42,469 nt of DNA, from the NCBI GenBank assembly GCA_030374765.1, contig JARGXX010000038.1, positions 1 to 42,469 of the forward strand. Direction: 5' to 3'. A program made the position numbers and the translations under genes. Of this stretch, positions 18,101 to 30,475 are shown in pieces. Numbering within the stretch: position 1 is the first letter of the stretch; the number at the start of each line of letters is the position of its first letter. A model generated the notes under the pieces. That model saw nothing but the letters and a program-made list of their open reading frames with translations. It did no database searches and was not told the DNA's origin. Source of the stretch: Agarophyton chilense. Lineage: Eukaryota > Rhodophyta > Florideophyceae > Gracilariales > Gracilariaceae.

Positions 18101-19397
18101 CAGTGCGTTTCAAAAACATATCCTTTTACAAAAACTGCGCCAAAAAGGCATTTCCCGTACTGTAGAGCACATTTCACAACAAATAAAAACCAGTTAGTCA
18201 ATAACACTTTAAAAAGTATATCTTTTATACAATCATTAGCTCAATTATGGCTCGTGGCGCACCTCTGACACGCTCTGAACAGCTGAAAATCATGAAATTA
18301 GTAGGTCAGGGTATGATTCCAGCAGATATAGCCCGAAAACTCAAGCGCAGCCCAAAAACAATCAGCAACTTCATCAAAACCCCCGCTACATACCGAAAAA
18401 AGCGTTCAACTGGCCGTCCTACGTCATTATCCCCGGCCGATAAGCGTTTAATTAAGGGAAAACTATGCCGTAACACTTCATCTTGCGGAAAAATTGTCAA
18501 AAATCTAAATTGGCCTCTATCAAGATTTACAATATGACGTGAAGTCAACCGTCAAAATTTGTTGAAGTACACAAAAATGAGGAAAACGTTTTGTTAAAAG
18601 AAAAACACAAGAAAATCGAGTTGAATGGTGTGCTAAAAAGGCTTATTGGAAAACGGAATGGAATAATGTTATCTTTTCCGACGAAAAAAAGTTTAACTTT
18701 AATGGTCCAGATTGCTTTAAAGTTTATTGACATGATCTACGAAAAGAAAAGAAAGAATTTGTGACCAGGCATTCAGGAGGCGCATCAGTAATGGTTTGGG
18801 CTGGAATCTCTACGAAAGGAGCAACTGATATGGCTTTTGTTGAAACTACAATGACTTCTAAGAAGTATTCTGAGGTTCTAGAGAACTATCTTTTACCTTT
18901 TGCATACTATAGGCACGGAGAAGAATTCATTTTTCAACGAGATAATGCACCTGTGGATGAGTCTAATTCTATGAAACAGTGGTTCAATAGTCTAAATATG
19001 TCGGTTATGGAATGGCCTTCGCGCTCTCCTGACCTCAACCCTATCGAAAACATTTGGGGAATGTAGACCTGAATAGTTTATGGGCAAGGAAGGCAATTTG
19101 ATACAGATTTTGACCTAAAAATTTGTATCAAAGATTGCTGGGAAAGGATTTACTGTAATTATATCAATCCTTTTATAGAATCAATTCCAAAGCGTTGTAC
19201 AAGTGTTATACAGGCTAAAGGAGCAAAAATAAACTACTGAACTCGCCTTAGAATAAAAAGGATGCAATAAAGGTTATGTTTTTGAAACAGTTTTTTTACT
19301 TGAAATTTTTTTTCACACTGATTTTGTTAGTTTTGCTGTAGCCAAAACGTCGATTTTTGGAAAATTTGCGCGAGGGATATGATTTTGAAACAGACTT
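18101..19397 (+). mobile_element. Tc1-type DNA transposon with TA target duplication
   Basis: A 1297-bp element flanked by TA (18099-18100 and 19398-19399). Terminal inverted repeats of 23 bp (18101-18123 and 19375-19397) match at 19 positions, with the core GTTTCAAAA then CATATCC. The size, TA duplication and DD34E transposase place it in the Tc1/mariner superfamily. It is non-autonomous in its present state. Confidence 0.88.
18247..19240 (+). pseudogene. Tc1-type transposase, broken
   Basis: An intact N-terminal part (18247-18537, 96 codons from ATG) carries paired helix-turn-helix DNA-binding features: LTRSEQLKIMKLVGQGM, IARKLKRSPKTISNFI, then a GRPTSLSPAD linker. The catalytic part is in another frame from about 18600. 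It shows VIFSDEKKFN (first Asp), FQRDNAP (second Asp) and SPDLNPIENIWG (Glu), with exactly 34 residues between second Asp and Glu, the DD34E spacing of Tc1. Breaks: a frameshift and stop at about 18537, TGA at about 18728 where Trp is expected (VY-stop-HD), and TAG at 19064-19066. The frame then runs to TGA 19238-19240. It normally cuts and pastes the element at TA. Confidence 0.82.
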
Positions 19398-19499
19398 TAT
19401 AAGTGGTTTGTGGGTATGGATCAGGCCCGTACTCTTGACTTACTGACTATCCTCTTTTTGGGGTGACTTATAACCGAATGACTTGAAAAGCGTCAGACT

Positions 19500-22230
19500 A
19501 GTCACAAACTAAACATTTTGCGTGTTGTTTGTGTGGGTTTGTCAGTTCAGCAAATAGAAAGTGGTCTGAAAACAATTTCCTTTCACACTACAAGACAAAA
19601 CATGGAAAAAAGTTGAAGACAGTTGAACGCTTATTTGCAACTAATTCTAACAAACTTTTTATCTGTACTTCACTACAGAAGGAAGAAAAGCGGATGGTTC
19701 AAGTAGAAGAACAGATCAGTATCTGGAATTTTTTCTTAAGCAACAATGGTGAGTCCGGAAGTACAAAACAAAAGTCCGGGACATCCCTGATCGTCCCCAA
19801 ACATATGCAATCTGTTGCAGTCACACTGTTTGCGTGTGAAAGTCAGACTCCAACCTCAAAGATGACATTTTCTCTTCTCCAAGATCTGGTGGATGTTTTT
19901 GGTAGACGTCTGCAGAATGCCAGCAAGAAAAAAGAATAATGTGATGCTTTTTAACTGCTACAGTGCGACTTGTCATATTCTGAAAAACTCGGTAGCAGAG
20001 GCCAAGACCTGTTGTTTGACAGTAGATGCATGGAGGGCTGCTTTTGGTGCTCCTATTCTTGGCATGACATGACACTACGTGAATGCAATGTAGAAACAAC
20101 TCTTCTCTGTTCCTATTGCAACGTATAGTATGTCGTCAGAAAGCAAAAAAGCTGAGAAACTGTGTTCTACCATAAAAGTAATTCTTGCGCGAAATTCTGT
20201 TGTGGGATGTGAAAACATCAGATTGCATACTTTTACCAGCTATGAAGAGGCATCCACAGCGCTAGCGGTTGATCTATTGACAAATTACGTTCGTTTTGTT
20301 GTTCATTAATTGGTCTTGGTGGTGAAAGATGTGTTCGAACCGGGCACTGCGGGAGTGAAGTACTCGAAACATGTGAAAAAAGTGATTTTGTACCTCATTT
20401 ATCATCCTAAAGCTGCACAGGTATTTGTAAGGAAAAAACTCGAGATGGGCGATTGCCAAGATGAGATCAACCGCCTGAAGCGCCCGAAACATGGTATATC
20501 TACAAAATGGAAATTCCGCTTGGCTGAAATGTCATTCTTTTTGTGGAGAATAAAAGGCGATTTCTACTGGTCGAGAAGAACTAAACATTTCAGCTGAAGT
20601 CCTTCCCAGATTGTCTACTGAGCAGCAAGGTTTGTTTGTAGATTATATCGCTGTATTGTCATAGGCTCGTCGAGTTTCCCGTCAACTTGAGACCGCCAAG
20701 AAGGTGAAAATGTTTTGTGCACCACGGCTGCTTCACGAACTGTATGAGACAGTCGAAATTATGTCCGGTAACATGGTTTAAATCAATACTGCCAGGCAAA
20801 ATGTAGTATTCTATTATGTCGGGGAATCCGATAGGTTGTTTTTTCGCAAAGTTGCGGTTGGAACTCATAAATGAGTGTTATCATCAGCATTGTGATATGA
20901 AACGGCATCCCGCATAGGATGCCTAGAGGCAGAATGTCTTAGTGGAACACGTGGCCTCATGGGTCGAGTGGCTTACCACGGCGCGCGCATAGTTGCGACC
21001 CTTCCTAGGGGAATGCCATATTGGCAACGGCGCATGTAGTGGCCATCCACGAGAAGGGCTTTACTACCCTTTGTAGCTAGACGACCATTAGGGACCATAC
21101 CCATACAGTGGTTTGGCTAAGTGGCTGACCACTGGGTATTATTTATATATTTATTTGGGCACTCACCCTGGTACACAGTATATAGTGTACCAGAGGTGAG
21201 CGGCGACTCCAAATAAAGGAGACAACATGGGCATCATGACTATTCTGTTCCTCGCTTAGGATTCCTGAACCGGAGATCCGGACGAGCTATAATAGATAGT
21301 CAGCCCCCAACCACTTCACGAGCCGCCTCGTACCTACGTTCCATCAACGTTTTACAGTTGCACTGTTCACCCTCGCTGGCGAGTAGTGGCCTTACACCCC
21401 ACTTCCAGCTCGCTGGTGTTGTAGCTCTACCACCCCTTTTCCTTCGCCGCAAGCGACCCATCGGCAGTCTGAACGCTGTCGCAGGTGTCTACTCTCTCCG
21501 TTAGAGCGGATACTACACAAAATCTCAACCTCTTTGGACATGGACACATCAAGGATGATAATATGATACTCTTATCTACACTAACACGTGAATCCGTCGC
21601 CATTACAGATCAAGCACTGGATCAAGCCCGCACTTGTCGTTTACAGAAATTCCTTTCTCGCTCTCTGGCTTTGAACTTTTCAAACGTATTACAGCAGCGT
21701 CTGGAAACAATTTGGAAACATGTATATGGTACAGCTGCTTTACGGTCTGCAAGTGGAACAGACAGTGTTACTGACCCATTCCGGCATACAAAAAACCATC
21801 GAAGAGTGGTTTTATTTCATAATGCTGCACTCCGTGATGTTAAAGAGTACTGTGTCGATTTTTGAGGTGGGATGAAGAACGACCAATCATCCTACTTAGA
21901 CATGCTGTATCAAGTTGTAATTTGAAAATCCTTTGAACTTGAAATCGCTCTGAGTGAAACCGCTTCACAACAAGTTGTCATTCTTAAACATTTTCACAAA
22001 TTGATGCGAAGATCGTTGAAAAAGATTGGATGTCGAGCTCCAAGTGAGGTGCTCGAGTATTGAAGAGAAGATAATGGACACAATGGACTTCTTAGTGCTA
22101 TACCACTCCATGCATTTTCGAGAGCAACACTTTCGTCGCAAGCATCATCAGCCTCCGCGGAGCGCCTGTTCAGGATTTAGGACGCCGAAAAGAGAGAAAA
22201 TGACAGTCGTTGATGACTGGTACCCTTGAG
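19500..22230 (+). pseudogene. decayed hAT-type transposase with BED finger
   Basis: Pieces in the order of a hAT transposase occur in changing frames. A BED-type zinc finger (CCLCGFVSS...HYKTKH) is at about 19515-19600. The catalytic-region motif TVDAWRAAFGAPILGMT is at about 20015-20065. LVVKDVFEPG is at about 20310-20345, then ISTKWKFRLAEM at about 20495-20530. ARRVSRQLETAKK and LLHELYETVEIMSG are at about 20660-20770, and LELINECYHQHCDMKR at about 20858-20905. The C-terminal dimerisation motif SSQASSASAERLF is at about 22130-22175. There are many stops and shifts. The order breaks between 20898 and about 21517, where LTR-like sequence intrudes. The region 21520-22020 (ORF 21485-21865) is not clearly hAT. 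I could not find the terminal repeats. Confidence 0.65.
20898..21517 (+). mobile_element. solo-LTR-like insert inside the hAT remnant
   Basis: A block of about 620 bases with LTR character: start TGAAACGG, end TACTACA (compare TGAAGG and CCTACA in Element 1), an AT-rich stretch (21136-21160) and AATAAA at 21212-21217. It shares exact short words with the Element 1 LTR: GGAACACGTGG, CGCATAGGAT, GTATTATTTA and TATTTATTTGG, largely in a similar order. No PBS follows it and no coding region is attached. The five-base flanks do not match, so the ends are approximate. Confidence 0.45.
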
Positions 22231-23478
22231 ATGACAGAAACAATTCCTGTGTTGGTTTAAAGATGAGGTCCTGAGCATCTCAGTGAGACAAAACGGCTTG
22301 CTGCATCCTATCGCAAACAATTTCAAGCAGCTTTTACAGGTTGTAGCACTTGAAGTCCAGTGGCAGAACAGCATGACAGACGTCACTGACTGGAGCAGAA
22401 AAAGGTGTGACTAGTGCGGTAGACAAAATAAAAATAGTCAGTCATGAATACACCCCTGGTGTGGACTGCGTTGTTCGCTTGAACGTGACAGCAGACTTTG
22501 CGACCTTCGTCGAAGTGCAGGTTTAGTCTTCTAACGTCATTTTTTCCGAGGTTCTACATTGCTTTATCTGGAAATATCGATCTTTTCGCCTAAATATGTG
22601 ACTTTAAGTTCACTACAAGGAAAATCTTTCTATCATAGTACGTAGTACGATGAGTTGTTCTGTATACCGACAGATCTTTACTTTTACTTCAATAACACCT
22701 AGGGCATCACAACACAAGTCGAGATCACTTCGTCTATTTATTGATAATCGTCGCGAGGTGCTTTTATGTCATCTTTCGTTGTTATATGGAAATTAAATGT
22801 CGAGATTGTTATGTAACTGTGACAAATTTTCTTCCAGATAATACTGAAGCGTGGAAGATGCAATTATATTGTTACTTATATTTCCAAGTAAGATCCACCA
22901 GCCAGCCATCGTATAATTGCGGATAATTGCCGCAATAGGCAGATTTTAACGATTCATAGAAGGATCATGTGGGCACCATCTTTTGATTGTGATGCGGTAG
23001 GCCAAACATGACACTTAAATCGGCGGGGATAAAGCTTTTTCACAACTAAAACGTCCGAAAAGATGAATATGATATAAGTATTTCGAAATAAACGTCTTTT
23101 TCTTCTTAATCTTGTTGAAACGGCGCGCAGCCAAACATTTATGGCAATAGTTAGTAGAAGTCGCACTCCCTGGCTGCAGGTTAGGCACTGCGGATCTGTA
23201 ACGATTTCTTCAGCCTTCGCATTTCTGCGTCAGCCATAAGCAGGCGTGTACAATCCTTCAAGGCTTTCCGAGGGGAGATAAAAACAGAACGATATGCTTT
23301 CCTTCTATACCCGAAGCTGGGCTTTTGCAGGAAAGGTCACGCGGCACCACTTGCGGCAGCTTTCTGTTCAGTTCTAGATCGCAAATCGCCACCAAGTCTT
23401 GACAACCGTCACAGGCTTCTCACTCTGTGGGGGTTTTCTAGACAGATCTGTGGAGGAGCAACGATTACAATTGAGTTC
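22231..23478. other. no recognised gene
   Basis: Mostly AT-rich with short frames on both strands. One minus-strand piece (about 23330-23181; KPSFGYRRKAYRSVFISPRK..., ending KKSLQIRSA) looks coding in composition. It is short, preceded by an in-frame TGA, and unrecognised. I see no RNA gene. Confidence 0.35.
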
Positions 23479-23894
23479 TGTAAGCCGCCAGGGCTTGAGG
23501 TATCTTTCAGACGCCACGTGGACTGGCCGGCTTCAGCTGGACATATTTAGATTTTTATTTTATTTTATTTAGTGTGATAGAATTGCCTTACAGTGCAAGG
23601 GAGATCCCACCGCCTCGCCATTGATATTTATTTGGCTATAGTGACGCTTCTCCCTTAGAATCAGGTAGGAACCCTTAGGATACTAAATTCTCCTCTTTGA
23701 TACATTAGTTCCACCAATTGGTCTTCAAGCCATCGTTTTCGTAGTGCCGACCTGTAGGGCTACGCAGTAAACGCCCGCCCATTTCACCGAGTACTCTGAG
23801 AGTGCAACAGTCAAGGATACGGACCTTAGGACCCGCTCTACCACGCTATCTCAAGTTGAGACCAGTACGCTGACCCACCAGTCGTTGTGTTACA
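23479..23894 (+). repeat. copy B 5' LTR (416 bp)
   Basis: Starts TGTAAGCCGCC and ends TTACA, with inverted TGTAA/TTACA ends. Related to 33305-33718 and, inverted, 39222-39637. The complementary strand carries TGGTAGAGCGG (23843-23833), a perfect match to the Pol III A-box consensus. It is followed by GGTCCGTATCC (23825-23815), close to a B box but too near for a tRNA. Confidence 0.85.
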
Positions 23895-23897
23895 TTT

Positions 23898-23907
23898 TGG
23901 TCTCCCG
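23898..23907 (+). promoter_or_regulatory. primer-binding site of copy B
   Basis: TGGTCTCCCG starts three bases after the LTR. It is the same decamer as in Element 1 (2263) and copy C (39218 down), so the two families probably use the same tRNA primer. Confidence 0.7.
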
Positions 23908-24019
23908 TATTAGAATTCCTTAGGAATAATTTAGCTGATCACTGAAAAAAAGAATTATACGGATTCTAGACTTTGGTTTAATTCCCCAACGGACCAGAAG
24001 TACAGAAGCAACCGCCATT

Positions 24020-26347
24020 ATGGATGCAGGAAACACACCCAACCGACCAGACCATAAAACTCCTACGGAAGGACAAGTTGCGACTACAACGCCGACCATG
24101 TCGCCTGACTGTAAGGTTCGTACCGTTAGCGACCACAGGAGCACGAGAAGGCAGCCGCAGGAAGTACTGACTCCCGCGGACAACCCTGAAATTATTCGCC
24201 GAGAAGAACCCACGATGACAGCTCGTTTACGAGAACGTCTCACCAGGGCCACCTTTAGGCCAGGGACACCCCAAGGAGAACCCCACTAGACGGAAGGAAT
24301 TAGAGAGAACATGCCCGCAGGGCTTGCCGACCTTCTCTGGCCCCGTCTCCGTGAGCCCTGCTCAGCCCATGTGGATTCCGTTGTGGACATGCGACTCGCT
24401 AAAGCGATCGCTGACCAGACGGATTATCTCATTACGCGAATCGTCCTCAAGGTCATGGAGTCTGAGATAATCATAGACTTCCTCCTTCAGACCGTTCAAA
24501 AAGCAGTCACCAGCCAGTCAGGCAATACGGTCCCTAGGACAACTCCACAAGTCAACCATCCGGATTCCATATGGCAACCCCCTACCGAACCCGCAGGAGT
24601 GGCAGTATTACCCGCCCCTGGCCGGGAACACCATCAGAAAAATCCAATGGAAAGACAATCTAAGAGCACAGGAGAGGTTCCGCGTCTAAGAGAGAGACAG
24701 AATACCCTACCCAAAGGACAATATGAGGTACAGCGACCTCAGGGCTCCATCGGATCTGATAGAAAGATCGATCCTTTAGGTCGCCATTCCGCTGGAAAGA
24801 AAAGAAATAACCGCAGGAGAAAGAAGAAAAAAAGGAGTAAAAGAAGAGACAATTCGGACACGAGGGATTCCGAATCGGCCTCGACCGAAACGACCGACTC
24901 GGAAGTGATTGAGGCTGCCGTTAGAGGCCTCAAAGCACTGACAACCACAAACAAGCCTTTCTTTATGGTTCTAGACTACCGTAATTACCGGCTGGGCGAC
25001 AGGACGGCGAAATATTCTGGTCCTGGGGCTCGAAGAGTCGCCAAATGAGCCAAACGGATGCAACTGACCATTACGGACAAGTTCTCTGGTTCCGGTCCCA
25101 TTTCTGTCATTAGGTTTCTTATGTTGTTCCGTACAGCCTGTGCTCAGAACGGTGTCCACAAGGGCGCCATTCTGTACTTTTTCCAGTTCTTCCTCACAGG
25201 GCAGGCACGTGACCGAGTGGTTTGGAAGATGTCTGGCACAACTGACATCGTGGATACTCAAGACCGTGAGCTCCTCAGGTCATACCGTCAGGTTGTTCAT
25301 TGCCTCTTGGAAAATTACGCCACGGATGACGTTATAATGGACGCCCATCAAAAAGTAATATCCTTTAGGAAGAGCTCCGAAATGACCGAATCGGCTTTCG
25401 CCGACGACCTATGGAAGAAGGCTTACCGATGTGGAATCCTATTCCCCGAAGGACGGCTTAAACTTCATTTCATCACGGGATTACTCCCTGCCATTCGGAC
25501 ACATGTACGAAACTACCACACGCAAAACCCACAATACTCCTTCCGGAGGCTCGTCACGTATGCCAAAGGTTATTGCAAAACCTACAGGACTTCCAGGCGC
25601 AACGCTGATATATCCAGAGGAAACGCAACTCCATTGCGTAAACCCAACCAAGCCCATTTGGTTAGCTCCATGGAATCGGACATGGGATCATCACTCCGGT
25701 ATGCCGACTCGGGAGATGTCCTCACGGTTAGTTTCAGTGCTTCTCCGTCTGGGCCCCGACCATATACCTCCCAGGGAACTGCGGCGACCACTGGACCACC
25801 CACACCCAAGTATTCCCCCTTTCCACCCCGCAAGGACGTGTTTGTTCGCTCCCTAAGGACCTGCTTCCTCTGCTTTTAAATTATACAACCTTGTGAATGC
25901 ACGAGGTATCTGCCTGAGGACGCACGAAAAAACACCCTATCCTTAAGGGAAGAGAATCACCGGGGGCGGCGATCCGAAGGAATGTTTAACAGGTCACATG
26001 AACGAGCCACAAGAACACCTGGAAGCTCCCGCTATGCCACCTCTCCGGATACCCTGATGAAAACCACAAAGTTCCACGCCCTTGTAGACCCTACGGACGA
26101 GCTCAAAGGAGAACCCCATCCTCAGGAAGAAACAGAAACTCCATCGAAAAACGCTGTGATGGTCGATTTGAGGCAAATAATCCCTCTTTTAAGTCCATGC
26201 CTAAACCAATTGGACGGTCAGGGGCGAAAGAGCTCTTCACCTCCCAATACAAACCACAGCCATTGGACAACTCAGAATGGACTAGAATTGGGAGACAGTG
26301 AGGGCCCGTCTGAATGCTCAGGAAGGAAAATTATAAAGTTTGGGTAA
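24020..26347 (+). pseudogene. copy B Gag
   Basis: One frame from ATG 24020 to TAA 26345-26347, broken by TAG 24287-24289, TGA 25046-25048 and TAA 25877-25879. Order: Arg/Thr-rich N-terminus; a Lys/Arg-rich patch (about 24790-24850); the capsid-type domain (about 25058-25600; MLFRTACAQNG, FLTGQARDRVVW, LLENYATDD, SAFADDLWKKAYRCGI). A Cys cluster follows: CFLC, a stop, then QPCEC, where copy D reads CFLCLSVNQPCDC. This is not a standard CCHC knuckle. Copy D has Trp at the TGA site. The same stops occur in copy C. Gag would form the particle that packages the RNA. Confidence 0.8.
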
Positions 26348-29300
26348 CCATGAGACTACGTTCCAACAGCTCCTGAGTGGCAATAGCAGTATTGGACACA
26401 GGCGCTGGTCCCAATATTGTTCATTCTAGGCTACTCCCATTTGGTTGGGAAATTTTCGTTCAGGCAAGGAAGACCCCCAGGATTACCGACGCATCACGTA
26501 GACCACTGGATATTAAAGAGATAGTGCCACTTTGCATGCACATAGGACGATTAAAATTCCGCACGTGGTTCCTTGAAAGTCCTAATTTGGGGGCTGCCGC
26601 AATCCTAGGGACCTCCTTCATCGATCATTACGTTAAGGTCATTTATCCGGGCCTTTGGAAAGTCACATTTTATCGCAAACCTTCCATCTCCATAATTGAT
26701 TCCGCCCCATGGCCAGAATTTAACCGCAAACGAGCAGTTATCTCCGAAGATACTAAGCCCAATTAGGTTCGCTTGTCGAAGGCCATAACGATTCTCCCGA
26801 TGACCCAGATCACCGTATCGGTCCATTCCGAGTCCTAAGGTCTCGTGGCGATAAAAAATCACCCGAAAACGGTTCTGAAGCACCTCACCTTCATGGCCAA
26901 TGGAGTAATGGACATACGCACCAACAGACCCTTCTTGGTCACGATCAGCAACTTCCGAGATAAACACGTACGATTACCTAAAGGTACAGTGATTGGCATC
27001 ACCCTACCTGCCCCTGTGGCCATTATGGAGGCCTAATTGGATAGCTTTTCAACTACAACTCCCGACGAGGACGTCGAATCTTGGGAGGGGATAGTCGCTA
27101 TCGGCGCAAAATTTGAATCCTATAGACCCCAGGTAATTGATCTCCTCAGGAAATGCCAGATCATGTGGTGAGGTAGATTGGGAAACATCAGAGCCACTAC
27201 ACACCGCATTGACCTTCAGGACGATGCTAGAACACAGTTCCAGCACCCATACCGTACAAGCCTGAAGGGTATGAAAATGTTGCAGACCAGATGAACAAAA
27301 TGCACAAAGCTCACGTCATAGAGCCGACGCCTCCTAGCCAATCCGAATGGGCAAGTCTGCTTGTCCTCGCGACTAAGAAGGATAACTCCGTCAGATTCTG
27401 TGTCGACTATAGGAAGCTGAACGCAGTAACCAAGAGGGACTCACACCCGATACCCCGTATGGATGACTGTCTAGATTCCTGAGGTGAAGCAGCCGTATTC
27501 ACCACACTGGTCGCTAATTCGGGATATTAGCAAATCCCTATGGATGAGGATACGAGAGCGCTGACAAACTTCACCACCCACGAAGGTCTGTTCAGATTTA
27601 CTCCTATACCCTTTGGTTTAAGGAATGCGCCAGCGACCTTTCAACGAATAGTGGACATCATACTGTCCAAACTGAAATGGAAATTCGCGCTGGTCTATTT
27701 GGATGACGTAATAACATTCTCACGGACCGTGAAGGAACACCTTCGCCACGTGAAGACGGTGCTAAAATCCTACAGGACGCCGGAGTAACACTGAAACTCC
27801 GCAAATGCGCCTTCTTTCAGGCCTAGGTGGACCATCTCGGTCATGTCGTCCTCCCAGGAAAGTTAAAGGTAACCAAACAGACCCTGGATGCGATCTGTCA
27901 GGCAAAACCTCCCAGAACCCACACGGAACTACGATCCTCTTTGGGCATGTGCAATGTCTACCGAGGTTTCGTCCAAGGATTTGCTAAAATGTCGGCCCCT
28001 CTCAACGCAATGTTGAAGAAGGAAACACCTTCGGAGTTTGAATGCCTTACCGAAAACCAATATCAGGCATTTCAGACCCTAAAGGACAAATTGCTAAACC
28101 CACTCATACGGGCTTTACCAAAACCCAATAGGCCCTTTGTCCTGAATACAGACGCCTCTGATGTCTAAGTGGGATGTGCCCTGCTACAGGAACAGGAGTT
28201 ACCGAGAGACTATCAACCTATTGGATACTAGAGCAGAACGCTCACCAGCGCGGAGCGAAACTACAGTACTACCGAAAAGGAATGTCTCGCCATAGTATGG
28301 TCGGTATTAACACTCCGACCATACCTCGAGGAAACTAGGTTCACCATTAGGACAGACCACGATTTAACTCCGCTGCTTACTCAATATGACCGATGCATCA
28401 AGTCCACTCGCTCGTTGGTGCCTTAGGCTGTCAGAGTAAGACTATGATATAACCTATAGGCAAAGCATCAAGCACCAGGCAGCAGATGCCCTGTCGCGAA
28501 TCATTTCCGACGGAACCGATGACACCTCATTGGAAGACCTCATTCCTACTCCCTTCGCAGATGATGGACCTCAGGATAATACGGAAACGGGTTACCTTAT
28601 GGGTACGGTCAACGTGGATGATCCTGAGGTAGAGAAGAATAAAGTCTAATTATTGGACTGGGAGACAGTACCACCCAAATCGACACCGGCTCAGGTTAAT
28701 GTAATAACCCCAAAGGAAAAAAGCTCCTCCCTATAACTATTAAGGAACTCCTAGAGGCGCAGGTCGAAGACGAGTACTGCAAAGAAACAGCCCAATTGCT
28801 AGGAACACCTGAATAAATATTCGACTACGACCGATTCGGACTATTGTGTCGCCGCGCACCTCTAGATGACGCACTCCAACGGATAGTATCAAGGTCATTA
28901 AGGGCGCAATTCCTATACCTCGCCCATTTCCCTCGCTTAGCTGCTCACCCTGGAGGCCGACGAATGTACCAGACCCTAAGGAAGTTCTTCTCCTGGCCAC
29001 TAATGGCGCCAAAGCTATGGCAAACCGCACAGAACTGCACTTCGTGCGCACAAATACGAGGGTCTCGCGCCAACCATCGGGACAAATTGAAACTTTTCCC
29101 TGCCGGAGGCCCGATGGAATTCGTCGCAATGGATATACTTGGACCTTTGCCCAAGTCGTCTTATGGGAAACAGTTCGTCTTGGTAATAACCGATAGGTTT
29201 ACCAAACTTAGCCGAGCCCTACCTCTAGGAAGGACAACAGCCGCTGATGTCGCCACAGCATTCTTGTCTCATCGGGTATATCTCTATGGCATGCCACTCT

Positions 29301-29392
29301 ACCTCATCACGAATAATGGCAGTCAGTTTGTATCCAAATTGTTTTCGAACGTTTCTGCTACCTTAGGTATCAAACATGTAACCACAACAGCA
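24273..29392 (+). repeat. left arm of a 5.1-kb inverted repeat
   Basis: Reverse-complementary to 33721-38846. In a sampled gag stretch (25058-25879 against 38057-37236) I counted about 7 differences in 822 bases. Identity falls at both ends (before about 24290 and after about 29300). Shared defects include the stops at 24287, 25046, 25877, 27480, 27528 and 28166. Confidence 0.85.
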
Positions 29393-30475
29393 TACCACAC
29401 GCAAACCAATGGTCAAGGCAAACGCTTCAACCGCACCGTTCTGGAACAATTGGCACACTATTTATAGGATCACCAAGTGGACTCGCACGACTACGTTGAA
29501 CCACTTGTTTCTCCCTACAACACGCAATTACACGCTTCGATGGGGACAACAACTTTTGATTTAACTCTAAGGAGATCACCACCGCCGATAGATATTGACC
29601 TTTAGGAGTTCACTTTACCCCAGGACATAACCGAAGGGATGTCTCCTACTCAGGCGAAGCGCTACCCGCGCTGACGCATAGACAGCATTATCCAGTCGGC
29701 TAGAGCTGTACTGAGCAAATCCCAACGGCGCTACAAGGTCAAATTCGACAATTCCGTCTGAAACACACCTACTTTTGGGAAAGGATAATTGGTTTACCTG
29801 TACTGGCCACCGAAAGACAGTGATGAACTCGAGGAGACCACGCGGAAACTCCTACCCCGCTCGACGGGACCATATAAACTCCTTAAGGCCAGTCAACACA
29901 CAATTACGATAGTAATTGACAGCCTACAGGACACCATGTCTATTGATCGGGTGACATGAGCTCCGAGTTCCTCCGGACCATCAATGTCCTGGGCGCTTGG
30001 CCCAACGGTATCAACACGACCTCCGGTCGAGGCTCAAGTCCTCACAGCTTCTAATACAATGTCCGCGGACCTGAAAATACCCATGGACCCATTAGTCAAC
30101 GCCAATGACGATGACCCATCTCTCCCGACCGAGTCCGATGGATTCACCCCTCTGGACCACACTTCCCTTCCGGAGGAGGAATACCAACAGGAATACATTA
30201 TTGAACGAATAATCTCCGCCGGTCGAGGAAAAGATAAGATAATGTGCTATCGCGTCCGTTGGTTTGGCTACTCCACTGAAGAAGACACTACGCAAAAGCC
30301 TCAGACCATTCCGGCGAATTTTATCGCTTGCTACTGGCGCAAAATCGGCAGCACTGAGCGCAGAGTTCAGGAGGGGGCAGCCCTTGGCCCGAAGAATATC
30401 ATAACGCCTCCTAAAACGCCTCTCGATACTCCTCCAAACACGAAAAATTGCCGTAGCTTCCGAATCAGGTAACAA
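26320..30475 (+). pseudogene. copy B Pol: protease, RT, RNase H, integrase, chromodomain
   Basis: Protease LDTGAGPNIV lies at about 26390-26420; a TGA at 26374-26376 just before it is CGA in copy D. RT pieces are FCVDYRKLNAV, FGLRNAPATFQ and VYLDDVITFS (about 27693-27722). RNase H shows NTDASD, a stop, then VGCALLQ. The integrase zinc region and core follow (28844-29467), then a chromodomain at about 30178-30340 (EYIIERI, YRVRWFGY). Two frameshifts (27040-27290 and 27790-27825) and numerous stops interrupt it. RT motif A reads TTLVANSGY, with Val for the catalytic Asp. In integrase the second Asp is Asn (TNNGSQF) and the Glu region reads TNGQGKRFN. It cannot be active. Ends at TAA about 30470. 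Confidence 0.85.

Noticed and set aside
24739..25261. Minus-strand ORFs opposite family-2 gag (24954-24739, 25261-24971) and their mirrors in copy C
   Set aside because: Shadows of the gag frame; their repeat in C follows from the inverted repeat, not from independent conservation.
26290..26350. A -1 frameshift site between gag and pol of family 2
   Set aside because: Copies B and D differ by one base in this linker, and in D the linker and protease are in the gag frame, so the shift in B is better explained by an indel.
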